Of a DNA stretch of 17,475 nt, positions 6,095 through 13,979 are shown piece after piece; the stretch's first letter is position 1; each line of letters begins with the position of its first letter. The stretch lies in contig JBKDFX010000036.1 in the NCBI GenBank assembly GCA_046336825.1, forward strand, positions 1 to 17,475. Reading direction: 5' to 3'. The DNA is from Ga0074139 sp046336825. GTDB lineage: Bacteria > Bdellovibrionota > Bdellovibrionia > Bdellovibrionales > Bdellovibrionaceae. Under the pieces are notes generated by a model that was given only the letters and a program-made list of their open reading frames with translations, was not told the DNA's origin and did no database searches. A program made the position numbers and the translations under genes.

Positions 6095-6409
6095 ATGAGC
6101 TCCCAAAATTGGCAAAGACAGCGTCCTGTATTAAGCGTTTTCCTTATCATTTTAACTCTTTTTTCGGTGGTTTTTCTGCAAATGGAAGAGCGTAGGTTAG
6201 GTTACGGTCTTCTCAAGATAAATCAGGAGGCTCGAAAATCAGCTGAAAGAAAAAAAGAGTTAGAGATTCAGTTGGCACGACTCACTCAACCAGAAGTTTT
6301 AGAAAAACTGGCCGCCAAACAGTTCACGCTCAAACAGGCGGAGCCCCGACAAATTATTGTTCTACCTCAGTTTTTAGAATTGGCAGATTCCCAGGAGCTT
6401 TTTGAATGA
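6095..6409 (+). CDS. ftsL: FtsL-like cell division protein
   Basis: A 104-residue bitopic membrane protein. It has a short basic cytoplasmic N-terminus (NWQRQR), one membrane helix at about 11-30, then a charged heptad-like coiled coil (about 31-75) and a short tail. This is the architecture of FtsL, a divisome scaffold that pairs with FtsB and FtsQ and activates FtsW-FtsI in the periplasm. FtsL sequences diverge strongly, so the call rests on topology, size and position between rsmH and ftsI. GGAGAG lies upstream at normal spacing, and the TGA stop overlaps the ftsI start as ATGA, so the two are translationally coupled. Confidence 0.85.
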   Translation: MSSQNWQRQRPVLSVFLIILTLFSVVFLQMEERRLGYGLLKINQEARKSAERKKELEIQLARLTQPEVLEKLAAKQFTLKQAEPRQIIVLPQFLELADSQELFE

Positions 6410-8367
6410 AATCAAGAATCCTTGTTGTTTTTTTCGGTCTTCTTATGTTGGGTTCAATTATTCTTCTCAGAGCTGCCTGGATTCAATTTTTACCCAATGA
6501 AAAGTTAAAATCATTGCAAGGCCGACAGTTCCAAACAGTAATCACTTTACCATCACGCCGCGGACCCATTGTTGATCGATTTGGTAAAGATTTGGCCCTC
6601 AGCACTGCTGCTTTTTCATTGTATGCAGACCCTTCCATTATTAAAAATCGTGTTCAAGCTTCACGCGAGCTGGCCCGTGTAACAGGTTTTTCATCCCAAC
6701 ACATTTATTCAAAAATTAAAGATAAAAACCGTCGATTTGTTTGGATTCAAAGAAGAATGGATCGCTCGGCGATGGATAAAGTCAATCAGCTCAAGATCAA
6801 GGGCTTTCGATTTGTTGAGGAATGGAAGCGAATTTACCCAAGTGAACAGCTTTTGTCTCCTGTTATTGGGATGATTGGACAAGAGGGTCAAGGTCTAGAG
6901 GGGTTAGAACTTTTTTACGAAAATGAACTGCGCGGAAGCTCTCAAAAAGTATCTGTTAAAAGAGACGCGAGAGGACGACCCCTTGTATCTGAGGGGCTAC
7001 TATTCAGAGAAAATCCAGAGGGTTTTGAAATTCAACTCACCATTGATTCGGAGTTGCAATATCAACTTGAAAATGAACTTGAAAAAACGGTGGCCGAGTT
7101 TGAAGCCAATGGTGCGATGGGAATTATTTTGGACGCGCAGACTTCTGCCATTCGTGCCATGGGAAATTTGTATCGAGTGCAAGGTCAAAAGGGTCTTGCG
7201 CGAAGAAATCATGCCATCACTGATTTTTTTGAACCCGGTTCTGTTATCAAGCCCCTTGTGGTTGCAAAAGGATTAGCTAACGGCGATCTACAACCCAATT
7301 CAAAATTTGATTGTGAAATGGGACAGTGGAAAGTGGGTCAGCACTTGATTCGTGAATCTGATTCTAAACATCGATTCGGAATTATTTCCGTGAGTGAAAT
7401 TTTAGCTTTTTCTTCAAATATTGGAACAGGCAAGATGGCACTTAAAATGGGCCCAGAAAAACTTCGACAAGGACTTGCTGATTTTGGTTTTGGTGAAAAA
7501 AGTGGAGTTGATCTTCCCGGAGAAGTGCGAGGAATGCTTCGCAAGCTTCCCTGGGGTGAGCACCAAACGGCCAACAACTCTTTTGGCCAAGGCATGGCCG
7601 CCACAGCTTTGCAAGTGGCCAATGCCTATGCGGTGCTGGCGAATGGTGGCGTTCTTAAAAGACCCTACATAGTCGAACGAATCCGCAATTTAGAAACAGG
7701 CGATGAAACCTTAAAAGAGGCTCGCGAAATTCGTCGAGTCATCAGTCCCTCGCAGGCTGAATCCATGCGCATGATGTTGACAGCGGTGACTCAAGAAAAA
7801 GGCACAGGAGCTTCTGCTCGTGTGGCGGGATTTCAAGTGGCAGGAAAAACGGGGACTGCACAAAAAGCAAGAGTGGGTGGCCGAGGTTATGAACCAGGGG
7901 CTTATATTTCGAGCTTTGCTGGACTGTTGCCTGCCCATAAACCAGAATTCGTCATTTATGTGGTTGTGGATCATCCGCGCAAGGCCTATTACGCCAGCCA
8001 AGTGGCGGCACCTCTATTTTCAAAAGTGGCCAGTTTCGCTGTCAGAAAAGCAGGGCTTTCGCCTTCTTTGTTAGCTGATGAGGATTATCAACGGAGTTAT
8101 CAACAGCAAATGAGTGTAACAAAAAAACAAAGCGGAAAAGCAAAGCCAGCAGAAATTGATATGAACTCAATACTCCAAGAAGAAAAGACGGCCACGATTT
8201 CTCGATTGCCTTCACTCATGAACATGAGCCTGAGGCAAGCACTTGAAAAGCTGCAAGGGCAGCCTGTCAAAATCAAAGCAGTTGGTCAGGGGCAAGTGAT
8301 TGGTACATTTCCCCGTGAGGGTGAGTTGCTTAAGGAAAACGAAACTGTCACAATTTTTTTACAATAA
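6406..8367 (+). CDS. ftsI: septal peptidoglycan transpeptidase FtsI (PBP3) with PASTA domain
   Basis: Class B penicillin-binding protein that crosslinks septal peptidoglycan, working with FtsW. It is 653 residues, longer than E. coli FtsI (588). The N-terminal membrane helix is at about 4-25, and the dimerisation-domain signature RRGPIVDRFGKDLA at 51-64. The transpeptidase domain holds all three active-site motifs: S-V-I-K with nucleophile Ser279 and Lys282, S-S-N at 336-338, and K-T-G at 481-483. A Lys/Gln-rich linker leads to a C-terminal PASTA-like domain at about 590-653 (LPSLMNMSLRQALEKL then VIGTFPREGELL), which the E. coli protein lacks. PASTA domains in other PBPs bind muropeptide or steer localisation. 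The start overlaps the ftsL stop by 4 bases and has AGGAG upstream. Confidence 0.96.
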   Translation: MKSRILVVFFGLLMLGSIILLRAAWIQFLPNEKLKSLQGRQFQTVITLPSRRGPIVDRFGKDLALSTAAFSLYADPSIIKNRVQASRELARVTGFSSQHIYSKIKDKNRRFVWIQRRMDRSAMDKVNQLKIKGFRFVEEWKRIYPSEQLLSPVIGMIGQEGQGLEGLELFYENELRGSSQKVSVKRDARGRPLVSEGLLFRENPEGFEIQLTIDSELQYQLENELEKTVAEFEANGAMGIILDAQTSAIRAMGNLYRVQGQKGLARRNHAITDFFEPGSVIKPLVVAKGLANGDLQPNSKFDCEMGQWKVGQHLIRESDSKHRFGIISVSEILAFSSNIGTGKMALKMGPEKLRQGLADFGFGEKSGVDLPGEVRGMLRKLPWGEHQTANNSFGQGMAATALQVANAYAVLANGGVLKRPYIVERIRNLETGDETLKEAREIRRVISPSQAESMRMMLTAVTQEKGTGASARVAGFQVAGKTGTAQKARVGGRGYEPGAYISSFAGLLPAHKPEFVIYVVVDHPRKAYYASQVAAPLFSKVASFAVRKAGLSPSLLADEDYQRSYQQQMSVTKKQSGKAKPAEIDMNSILQEEKTATISRLPSLMNMSLRQALEKLQGQPVKIKAVGQGQVIGTFPREGELLKENETVTIFLQ

Positions 8368-8492
8368 TGTTGAAGAACTTGACATCAATTGTTCTCACTT
8401 TGAGATACGAACGCTTTTATTTTTACCATTGAATAAAATCATGATTGAATGTCAGTAAGGGGTTGGGGGACCACTGTCCTTCAAGTATTAAT

Positions 8493-9212
8493 ATGAAAAA
8501 AAATCTAACAAAAGTTTTACTGTTGGTTATTTTATCTACCACTATTTCTTTTTCTTTTACTAACTGTGGTGATAGTTTTAAAACGCTTGTGTCCCCTGAG
8601 CAGATAGCTCATGAAGCCTTAACCATGAAAAATGAAGTTTATATCAATGGTAATCAGGACAATATGTTCTACGCAGGTCGAGATCTGGTTTTTTCAGCTG
8701 ATATCGACAATCCAGAACCTGGGGCAACACTGGAATGGTCTTATACAATTAACAACTTGCCCCAAGGATGTAACATCCTCAGCGTTCCAGTTCCAAGCCT
8801 ATTTAAAATCAACTGCCCGACAGCTGTGGGTCAACTTAAGGTTTTTCTAAAAGTTAATTCAGTTACGGGATCTTTAGTTGCAGATCCTGTCAGTTATAAT
8901 CTAACACAAGCTCCAGGTGGAGGCACTCCTCCCTCAACGGATGTTCCGTTCACCATTCTTGCAGGAACAGGCAATGGTTCGTGGAACACAGTTGATAACC
9001 CCATTCGAGCTAGAATAGGTCAGAGAATTGTCATCACAAATGCAGACACTGTTCCTCACCGTATGCACACTGGTGGAAGTCCATGCCCACATGGGGCTAA
9101 TATTTTACCAGGTCAGACAGGCGTTTGTGTTGTCGGCTCAGCATTTAATGGTAGCGTTTATGATCACAACACGGGAACCAATTCTAAAATTTATATTGTA
9201 ACCACACCTTAA
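8493..9212 (+). CDS. lipoprotein with a C-terminal cupredoxin-like domain
   Basis: From ATG 8493 the product is 239 residues. It has a lipoprotein-type signal peptide with the lipidation Cys at about 25 (SFTNC, an imperfect lipobox), an Ig-like or linker region to about 150 with two Cys, a Gly/Pro/Thr-rich hinge, and a C-terminal beta domain at about 152-239. That domain begins FTILAGTGNGSW and has NADTVPHRMH, which matches the loop carrying the first copper His of plastocyanin-type proteins. A late VYDHN segment lies where the C-x-x-H ligands normally are, so His is kept and Cys appears absent. Two other Cys (CPHG and GVC) may form a disulfide. It would sit in the periplasm or outer membrane. 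It lies between ftsI and murE, outside the canonical dcw content. TTGACA at 8379 may be the -35 of its own promoter, but no good -10 follows. An upstream TTG start at 8445 is unlikely. Confidence 0.7.
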   Translation: MKKNLTKVLLLVILSTTISFSFTNCGDSFKTLVSPEQIAHEALTMKNEVYINGNQDNMFYAGRDLVFSADIDNPEPGATLEWSYTINNLPQGCNILSVPVPSLFKINCPTAVGQLKVFLKVNSVTGSLVADPVSYNLTQAPGGGTPPSTDVPFTILAGTGNGSWNTVDNPIRARIGQRIVITNADTVPHRMHTGGSPCPHGANILPGQTGVCVVGSAFNGSVYDHNTGTNSKIYIVTTP

Positions 9213-9230
9213 AAGAAGACTCATTTGAAC

Positions 9231-9893
9231 TCAGCCGATCCGATCTAGAAAAGCGCCCAGCTTTTCTAGAACCTGAAATGGGATTTCGTGGCCACCGCGG
9301 AAGATATGTCGCTCGCCTTTAAAGCCATTTTCACTCAATAGAGAATGAAGTTGATCTGAAAATTTAATTTTCAAAACAGGATCTTGTTCGCCGTGGCTTA
9401 AAAAATAGGGGGTTGGCTTTTTTTGAGTGGTCAACTGTGTTTTATACTCAACTTTGTTCACAAGTGCTGATGACAGAAGTACCAAACCCTTATATTGATT
9501 TCCTGACATCAAAACTTGATCCACTGCACACATGCCACCCTGACTGAAACCACCCAAAATAATTTGCTCTGTTGGAACTTTAAGATCTCGAATCATTTCA
9601 GACAACAGCTTGCGTGCGACGGGAAGTTCTATCGGAATTTCACGGCTGATATCATGATCAGCTTGGGGGTTTTGTAAGCGGACCATATCAATATTCCACC
9701 AGGCTCGACCTATCCAGTGGGGACCTAGCGGAATTTGTAAGGGTGCTTCTGGAAAAATGTAATTAAACTTTTTTCGAGTGGGAATGGCCTGCGCTAACGG
9801 TTGTAAATCCTGTGCGTCAGCTCCATAGCCATGCAAAAGAATAACGTAAGGTGCAGAGGGATCTTGAATATCGCTTAAGGTCTTGAGTTTCAT
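9231..9893 (-). CDS. carboxylesterase/phospholipase-family serine hydrolase
   Basis: An alpha/beta hydrolase of the short carboxylesterase (EstB/YpfH/acyl-protein thioesterase-like) family, cytoplasmic since no signal peptide is seen. With ATG 9893 it has 220 residues, the usual size. The oxyanion region is LLHGYGADAQDL near residue 20-31. The catalytic triad is Ser117 in GGFSQGG, Asp171 in HGEQDPV and His202 in GGHEIP. The substrate cannot be told. It is encoded opposite to the dcw genes, between the lipoprotein and murE, so any ftsI-to-murE readthrough would be antisense to it. An ATG at 9920 with a nearby AAGG would add nine residues and overlap the murE start codon. Its last codons contain an 11-bp inverted repeat. 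Confidence 0.88.
   Translation of the reverse strand: MKLKTLSDIQDPSAPYVILLHGYGADAQDLQPLAQAIPTRKKFNYIFPEAPLQIPLGPHWIGRAWWNIDMVRLQNPQADHDISREIPIELPVARKLLSEMIRDLKVPTEQIILGGFSQGGMCAVDQVLMSGNQYKGLVLLSSALVNKVEYKTQLTTQKKPTPYFLSHGEQDPVLKIKFSDQLHSLLSENGFKGERHIFRGGHEIPFQVLEKLGAFLDRIG
9244..9270. terminator. 11-bp hairpin in the 3' end of the esterase gene
   Basis: Arms TCTAGAAAAGC and GCTTTTCTAGA are perfect 11-bp reverse complements with the 5-base loop GCCCA. The structure covers the last codons of the esterase (minus strand) and lies about 30 bases after the stop of the converging lipoprotein gene. No T tract follows on either side. The position relative to the stop codon is almost the same as for the hairpin in hpt. 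It may act as a bidirectional terminator or a transcript end-stabiliser. Confidence 0.4.
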
Positions 9894-9910
9894 GTCCAAT
9901 TTCGTACACT
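9883..9910 (+). promoter_or_regulatory. weak candidate murE promoter inside the esterase 5' end
   Basis: TTGAGT at 9883-9888, a 16-base spacer and TACACT at 9905-9910, each matching four of six consensus bases. Transcription would start near 9917, leaving almost no leader before ATG 9919, which has no ribosome site. This is a weak pattern match, but an internal promoter is attractive because the esterase gene interrupts the operon here. Confidence 0.22.
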
Positions 9911-9918
9911 TGAGTTGC

Positions 9919-11403
9919 ATGACCTTGCAACAGCTTTTTCAGTACTTTCAAATTCACAGCTCCCCTGATCTTTTGCATTCTCAGGTGACAGGTCTTGCCC
10001 TGCGTTCTCAGGATGTGAACCCAGGGAGCGTTTTTTTTGCCATCAAAGGTCACGCGCAAGACGGACATGATAGTATTCCTGAAGCCATTGAGCGCGGAGC
10101 CATTGCTGTTGTTTGTTCAGACCTAAAAAAAATTCCTCAGGAATTTTCAGGGCCTGTCTTGCAACTTCACGATGTGCGAGGCGTGGTCTCACTTATGGCG
10201 GCTCGATTTTATGGTTTTCCGTCTCGAAATTTGTGGACCATTGGAGTCACCGGCACGAATGGAAAAACATCCATCACTTACATTTGCGAGTGGCTTTTAA
10301 AAAATGATTCAGTGCCCACGGCCGTCATGGGGACCATCAACCACCACTTGGGCGCCCATGTTTGGAGTACGGATCTGACAACTCCAGATCCCATATCGCT
10401 TCAAAAACGGCTGCAGGAATTCAAAGAGCATGGAGCTTGGGCTTTAGCTATGGAAGTTTCTTCTCACTCGTTGGATCAGAAGCGAGTGGAAGGGGTGGAT
10501 TTTGATGTGACGATTTTTTCAAATCTTTCTCGAGATCATCTTGATTATCACAAAACCATGGATATCTATCACCAGGCCAAACAAAGATTATTCACTGATC
10601 TTTTATGGAAAAGTCAAAAAACTCAGGTCTATGCGATTGTCAACACAGATGATTCCCACGGACGAAAAATGAAAATTTCTGAGAGAGCTCGACTGCTCAC
10701 TTACGGTCAGTCTGACTGCGACTATCGCTTTAAAGTTATCAAGTCAGATTGGCAGGGAACTTTGTTTAATCTGAAAAGTCCTAGTGGTGATTATGAAATA
10801 GAGGTGCCACTATTAGGATTACACAATGTTTACAATGCGGTGGCGGCTTTGGCCATGATGGATTGTAAAAAAATGGATTTTAATAAAGCCATTGATAATC
10901 TTAAAAAATTTCCAGGCATACCTGGACGATTGCAAAAAGTGCCAGTGAAGGGTCGAAATATTTTTATTGATTATGCCCATTCGCCTGATGCGCTGGAAAA
11001 AGTGCTCACTCTATTGGTGCAAAATCGAAATGACTTGAGTCCTAAAAGTCGTATTTGGACTGTCTTTGGATGTGGAGGAGACCGAGATAAGGGAAAGAGA
11101 CCACAAATGGCTCAGGTGGCTGAAAAGTGGAGTGATCAAGTGATTGTGACTTCAGACAACCCCCGTACAGAAAATCCAGAACAAATCATTAAAGATATTC
11201 AGTCAGGCTTTACAAAAAGCAAAGGAACAACTTTTGTGGATCGTAGAGAAGCCATTCGACAAGCACTTTCGCAATCATCTTCTGAAGATGTGATTCTCAT
11301 AGCTGGTAAAGGTCATGAAAATTTTCAAATCATCGGAGATCAAAAGCTGAACTTCAGTGATTACCAAGTGGCATTGGAGGAATATAAAAATGTCAGAACT
11401 TAA
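9919..11403 (+). CDS. murE: UDP-MurNAc-tripeptide synthetase MurE (meso-DAP adding)
   Basis: ATP-dependent cytoplasmic ligase that adds the third stem-peptide residue to UDP-MurNAc-L-Ala-D-Glu. It has 494 residues from ATG 9919, close to E. coli MurE (495). Motifs are the P-loop TGTNGKT at 111-117, EVSSHSLDQKR in the central domain, YAHSPDALE in the C-terminal domain, and SDNPRTE with DNPR at 413-416. DNPR is the hallmark of enzymes that use meso-diaminopimelate rather than Lys. GKGHE at 463-467 completes the diaminopimelate pocket. The ATG overlaps an opposite-strand ATG within the same CATG. There is no Shine-Dalgarno sequence upstream. An in-frame TTG at 9883 is less likely. The 3' end overlaps murF by 14 bases. 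Confidence 0.97.
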   Translation: MTLQQLFQYFQIHSSPDLLHSQVTGLALRSQDVNPGSVFFAIKGHAQDGHDSIPEAIERGAIAVVCSDLKKIPQEFSGPVLQLHDVRGVVSLMAARFYGFPSRNLWTIGVTGTNGKTSITYICEWLLKNDSVPTAVMGTINHHLGAHVWSTDLTTPDPISLQKRLQEFKEHGAWALAMEVSSHSLDQKRVEGVDFDVTIFSNLSRDHLDYHKTMDIYHQAKQRLFTDLLWKSQKTQVYAIVNTDDSHGRKMKISERARLLTYGQSDCDYRFKVIKSDWQGTLFNLKSPSGDYEIEVPLLGLHNVYNAVAALAMMDCKKMDFNKAIDNLKKFPGIPGRLQKVPVKGRNIFIDYAHSPDALEKVLTLLVQNRNDLSPKSRIWTVFGCGGDRDKGKRPQMAQVAEKWSDQVIVTSDNPRTENPEQIIKDIQSGFTKSKGTTFVDRREAIRQALSQSSSEDVILIAGKGHENFQIIGDQKLNFSDYQVALEEYKNVRT

Positions 11404-12805
11404 TCTTGATTTAATCCTGCAATCGACCCAGGGACGCTGTTTAAATTTAACTCAAAATACATTTAAAGGTTTTGGTACAGACACTCGAAAAAATTTATCT
11501 GGAAAACTTTTTATAGCGCTCAAGGGTGAAGCTTTTGATGGTCATGATTATCTTATTCAAGCTGCTCAAGCTGGAGCAGCTGGTTTGTTGGTTCATCGTC
11601 TTCCCAATCCTTTACCAGTGGAACTTTCTCAACTGACAGTGATCGAAGTGTCTGACACTCTATTGGCACTGCAGGCTTTGGGACATGGGTTTCGAAACAA
11701 ATCAAAGGCAAAAATTTTGGGCTTAACTGGTTCCAACGGTAAAACTTCGACTAAAGAATTCGCAGCTCAGATCATTGAAACTCAAAAACAAGTGCATTGG
11801 AGCCAAGGGTCCTTCAATAACCATTGGGGAGTTCCCTTTTCATTAATGGATTTGAAACCAAAACATGAAGTGGCTCTCATTGAAATGGGAATGAATCATG
11901 CGGGAGAAATCAAACGACTGGTTGAAATTGCTGATCCTGATGTGGTGGTTTGTACTATGGTGGGTAGAGCTCACATTGAGTTTTTTGGTACCCAAGAAAA
12001 AATAGCACTGGCGAAGCAAGAAATTTATCTGCACAGTCGCTCCAATGCCTTAGCTATTTTTAATTTGGATAATTCTTTTACCTATCAAATGTGGGAGCAG
12101 GATCAAAAGCTTAATCCTCATCGCCCCAGGCTCACTTTTTCGGAAACAAAGAAGTCTGATGTTCAAATGCAGTTAATTAAAGCGGACTTCAATGGCTTGC
12201 AATTAAAAGGTGAAATTCAAGGTATTTCCGGTGAAGTGTTGGTGTCGATATTTGGTCAGCACAACATCACCAATTTGTTGGCTGCCAGTAGTTTAGCGCT
12301 GGCTGCAGGACTGAGTCCTGAACAAATTTGGCAGGGTTTAACAAAATGTAAATCTCATTGGGGACGCAATCAAAAAGTACAGCTTAAATCTGGAGCCGTG
12401 GCCTTATTTGATGCCTACAATGCAAATCCAGACAGCATGGAAGCTTTGATCAAAAATATTAAAGACATACCCGCCCCCAGGAAAATTGGAGTCTTCGGTC
12501 AAATGAAAGAGCTCGGAGAACTATCCTCGCAATTTCATGAACAATTGGGCCGAACAGTGGCCAGTGCCCAGTTCGAGAAAGTCTTTTTTTATGGTGATGA
12601 TCATGCCAGTTTCACAAGAGGATTAGAAGCGGGTGGACACAAGGGAGATTCTTATATCGCTCCCGAATTTTCTGAAAGTTTAGCAAAAAACTTATCAAAA
12701 GATTTGAAATCCGGTGACTTTGTTGCCTTCAAGGCTTCTCGAGGACTCCGTTTGGAGCGAATGTTGATGGCCTGTGAGCCTTTGGACTTCTCAGAGAAAT
12801 ATTAA
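11390..12805 (+). CDS. murF: UDP-MurNAc-tripeptide:D-Ala-D-Ala ligase MurF
   Basis: Cytoplasmic ATP-dependent ligase that adds D-Ala-D-Ala to complete the UDP-MurNAc-pentapeptide. It has 471 residues from ATG 11390, compared with 452 in E. coli. The substrate-domain motif FIALKGEAFDGHDY is near 42-55, the P-loop TGSNGKT at 113-119, EMGMNHAGEI in the central domain, then GQHNITNLLAA and FDAYNANPDS, all typical of MurF. GGAGG at 11376-11380, 9 bases upstream, fixes the start. A GTG at 11357 in the same frame has no such support. The gene begins inside the end of murE (14-base overlap), so the two are coupled. The 72 bases to mraY show no clear terminator. Confidence 0.96.
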   Translation: MSELNLDLILQSTQGRCLNLTQNTFKGFGTDTRKNLSGKLFIALKGEAFDGHDYLIQAAQAGAAGLLVHRLPNPLPVELSQLTVIEVSDTLLALQALGHGFRNKSKAKILGLTGSNGKTSTKEFAAQIIETQKQVHWSQGSFNNHWGVPFSLMDLKPKHEVALIEMGMNHAGEIKRLVEIADPDVVVCTMVGRAHIEFFGTQEKIALAKQEIYLHSRSNALAIFNLDNSFTYQMWEQDQKLNPHRPRLTFSETKKSDVQMQLIKADFNGLQLKGEIQGISGEVLVSIFGQHNITNLLAASSLALAAGLSPEQIWQGLTKCKSHWGRNQKVQLKSGAVALFDAYNANPDSMEALIKNIKDIPAPRKIGVFGQMKELGELSSQFHEQLGRTVASAQFEKVFFYGDDHASFTRGLEAGGHKGDSYIAPEFSESLAKNLSKDLKSGDFVAFKASRGLRLERMLMACEPLDFSEKY

Positions 12806-12877
12806 ATAATTCAATAGTTTCAATGATTTACAAATAAGTGCTTGCGACTTTATTTTGCTTTGTGCTAAGTAAGTGAA

Positions 12878-13954
12878 ATGCTTTATCAATGGTTGTACGA
12901 CTTCTCTGATTCCTATTCTTTTTTTAACATTTTCCGCTACATCACTCTTCGCAGTTTTTTAGCTTTCTTCACCACCTTTTTTATTTGTTTGTGGTGGGGG
13001 CCCAAATTTATTCAGAAATTGAAGGAAAAGCATTTTGGTCAAAGCATTCGAGATGATGGTCCTCAAACACACAAAAAAAAAGCAGGAACACCCACCATGG
13101 GTGGAGGACTTATTCTTTTCAGTCTCATCATTCCTGTTTTGTTTTGGACGGAAGTGACCAATCCTTTGGTTTGGACGACTTTGCTAGTTGTCTTTGGATT
13201 TGGCCTGATTGGGTATATTGATGATCACCTTAAAGTTAGCAAAAAGAACACCAAAGGATTACCTGGAAAATTGCGCTTGCTGGGTGAGTTCGCACTCTCG
13301 GGATTAGCCCTATTTATACTGATCAAATTTTTTGGGTTTTCAACAGAAGTTCATCTGCCTTTTTTCAAAAATATTGTTTTTGACTTGGGTTACGGTTACA
13401 TCGCTTTTGGAGCCCTCGTTATTGTGGGTACGGCCAATGCTGTGAATTTAACTGATGGCCTGGATGGACTTGCTATTGTGCCAGTTATTATTTCAGCCAC
13501 TACTCTGGGACTCTTTGCTTACGTGGTCGGACACACTTCATTAGCTCAATATTTACAAATTCCACATATATCGGGAGCGGGAGAGCTCGCACCCATCGCC
13601 GCTTGTTTTGTCGCCGCAGGTTTGGGCTTTCTCTGGTTTAACACTTACCCGGCCCAAGTTTTTATGGGTGATGTGGGCAGCCTCTCACTTGGTGGTTTTC
13701 TAGGGATGATGGCTGTTCTAACAAAAAATGAGTTACTGATGATTGTTTTGGGCGGCGTTTTTGTCGTTGAAGCTCTGTCTGTCATAGGGCAAGTGGCTTC
13801 CTTTAAATTAACGGGAAAAAGAATTTTAAAAATGGCCCCCCTTCATCATCATTTTGAGTTGGGTGGGATGACTGAAACAAAGATCATCGTTCGATTTTGG
13901 ATTATTTCCATTCTTCTCGCTGTGCTCTGCTTAGCCACATTAAAATTAAGATAG
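12878..13954 (+). CDS. mraY: phospho-MurNAc-pentapeptide transferase MraY
   Basis: Polytopic inner-membrane enzyme that moves phospho-MurNAc-pentapeptide to undecaprenyl phosphate, giving lipid I. It has 358 residues, against 360 in E. coli, with about ten membrane helices. Signature stretches are GQSIRDDGP at 54-62 followed by HKKKAGTPTMGGG, DDHLK at 115-119 (Mg/undecaprenyl-phosphate site), NLTDGLDGLA at 190-199, MGDVGSLSLGG with Asp265, and the HHH cluster at 323-325 before FELGGM. All known catalytic residues are present. The codons for KKK contain an A9 run that is in frame, a useful control for the split genes on the left. There is no strong ribosome site upstream of ATG 12878. murD starts 25 bases downstream. 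Confidence 0.97.
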   Translation: MLYQWLYDFSDSYSFFNIFRYITLRSFLAFFTTFFICLWWGPKFIQKLKEKHFGQSIRDDGPQTHKKKAGTPTMGGGLILFSLIIPVLFWTEVTNPLVWTTLLVVFGFGLIGYIDDHLKVSKKNTKGLPGKLRLLGEFALSGLALFILIKFFGFSTEVHLPFFKNIVFDLGYGYIAFGALVIVGTANAVNLTDGLDGLAIVPVIISATTLGLFAYVVGHTSLAQYLQIPHISGAGELAPIAACFVAAGLGFLWFNTYPAQVFMGDVGSLSLGGFLGMMAVLTKNELLMIVLGGVFVVEALSVIGQVASFKLTGKRILKMAPLHHHFELGGMTETKIIVRFWIISILLAVLCLATLKLR

Positions 13955-13979
13955 TTTTTAATTACCAAAGAGGTTGTTC

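Noticed and set aside
8374..8395. Hairpin-like AGAAC...GTTCT after the ftsI stop
   Set aside because: The stem is only 8 bp with a 2-base bulge and no T tract follows. It also overlaps the TTGACA motif, so calling a terminator is not justified.
8445..8492. Longer lipoprotein start at TTG 8445
   Set aside because: It would put a polar, Cys-containing segment before a good lipoprotein signal peptide that begins at ATG 8493.
9817..10068. Minus-strand open frame over the murE start
   Set aside because: It overlaps both murE and the esterase in another frame and has no recognisable content.
13073..13081. A9 run in mraY as another slippage site
   Set aside because: The frame reads through it correctly as HKKKAG, so nothing needs recoding. 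It serves as a control for the split genes.
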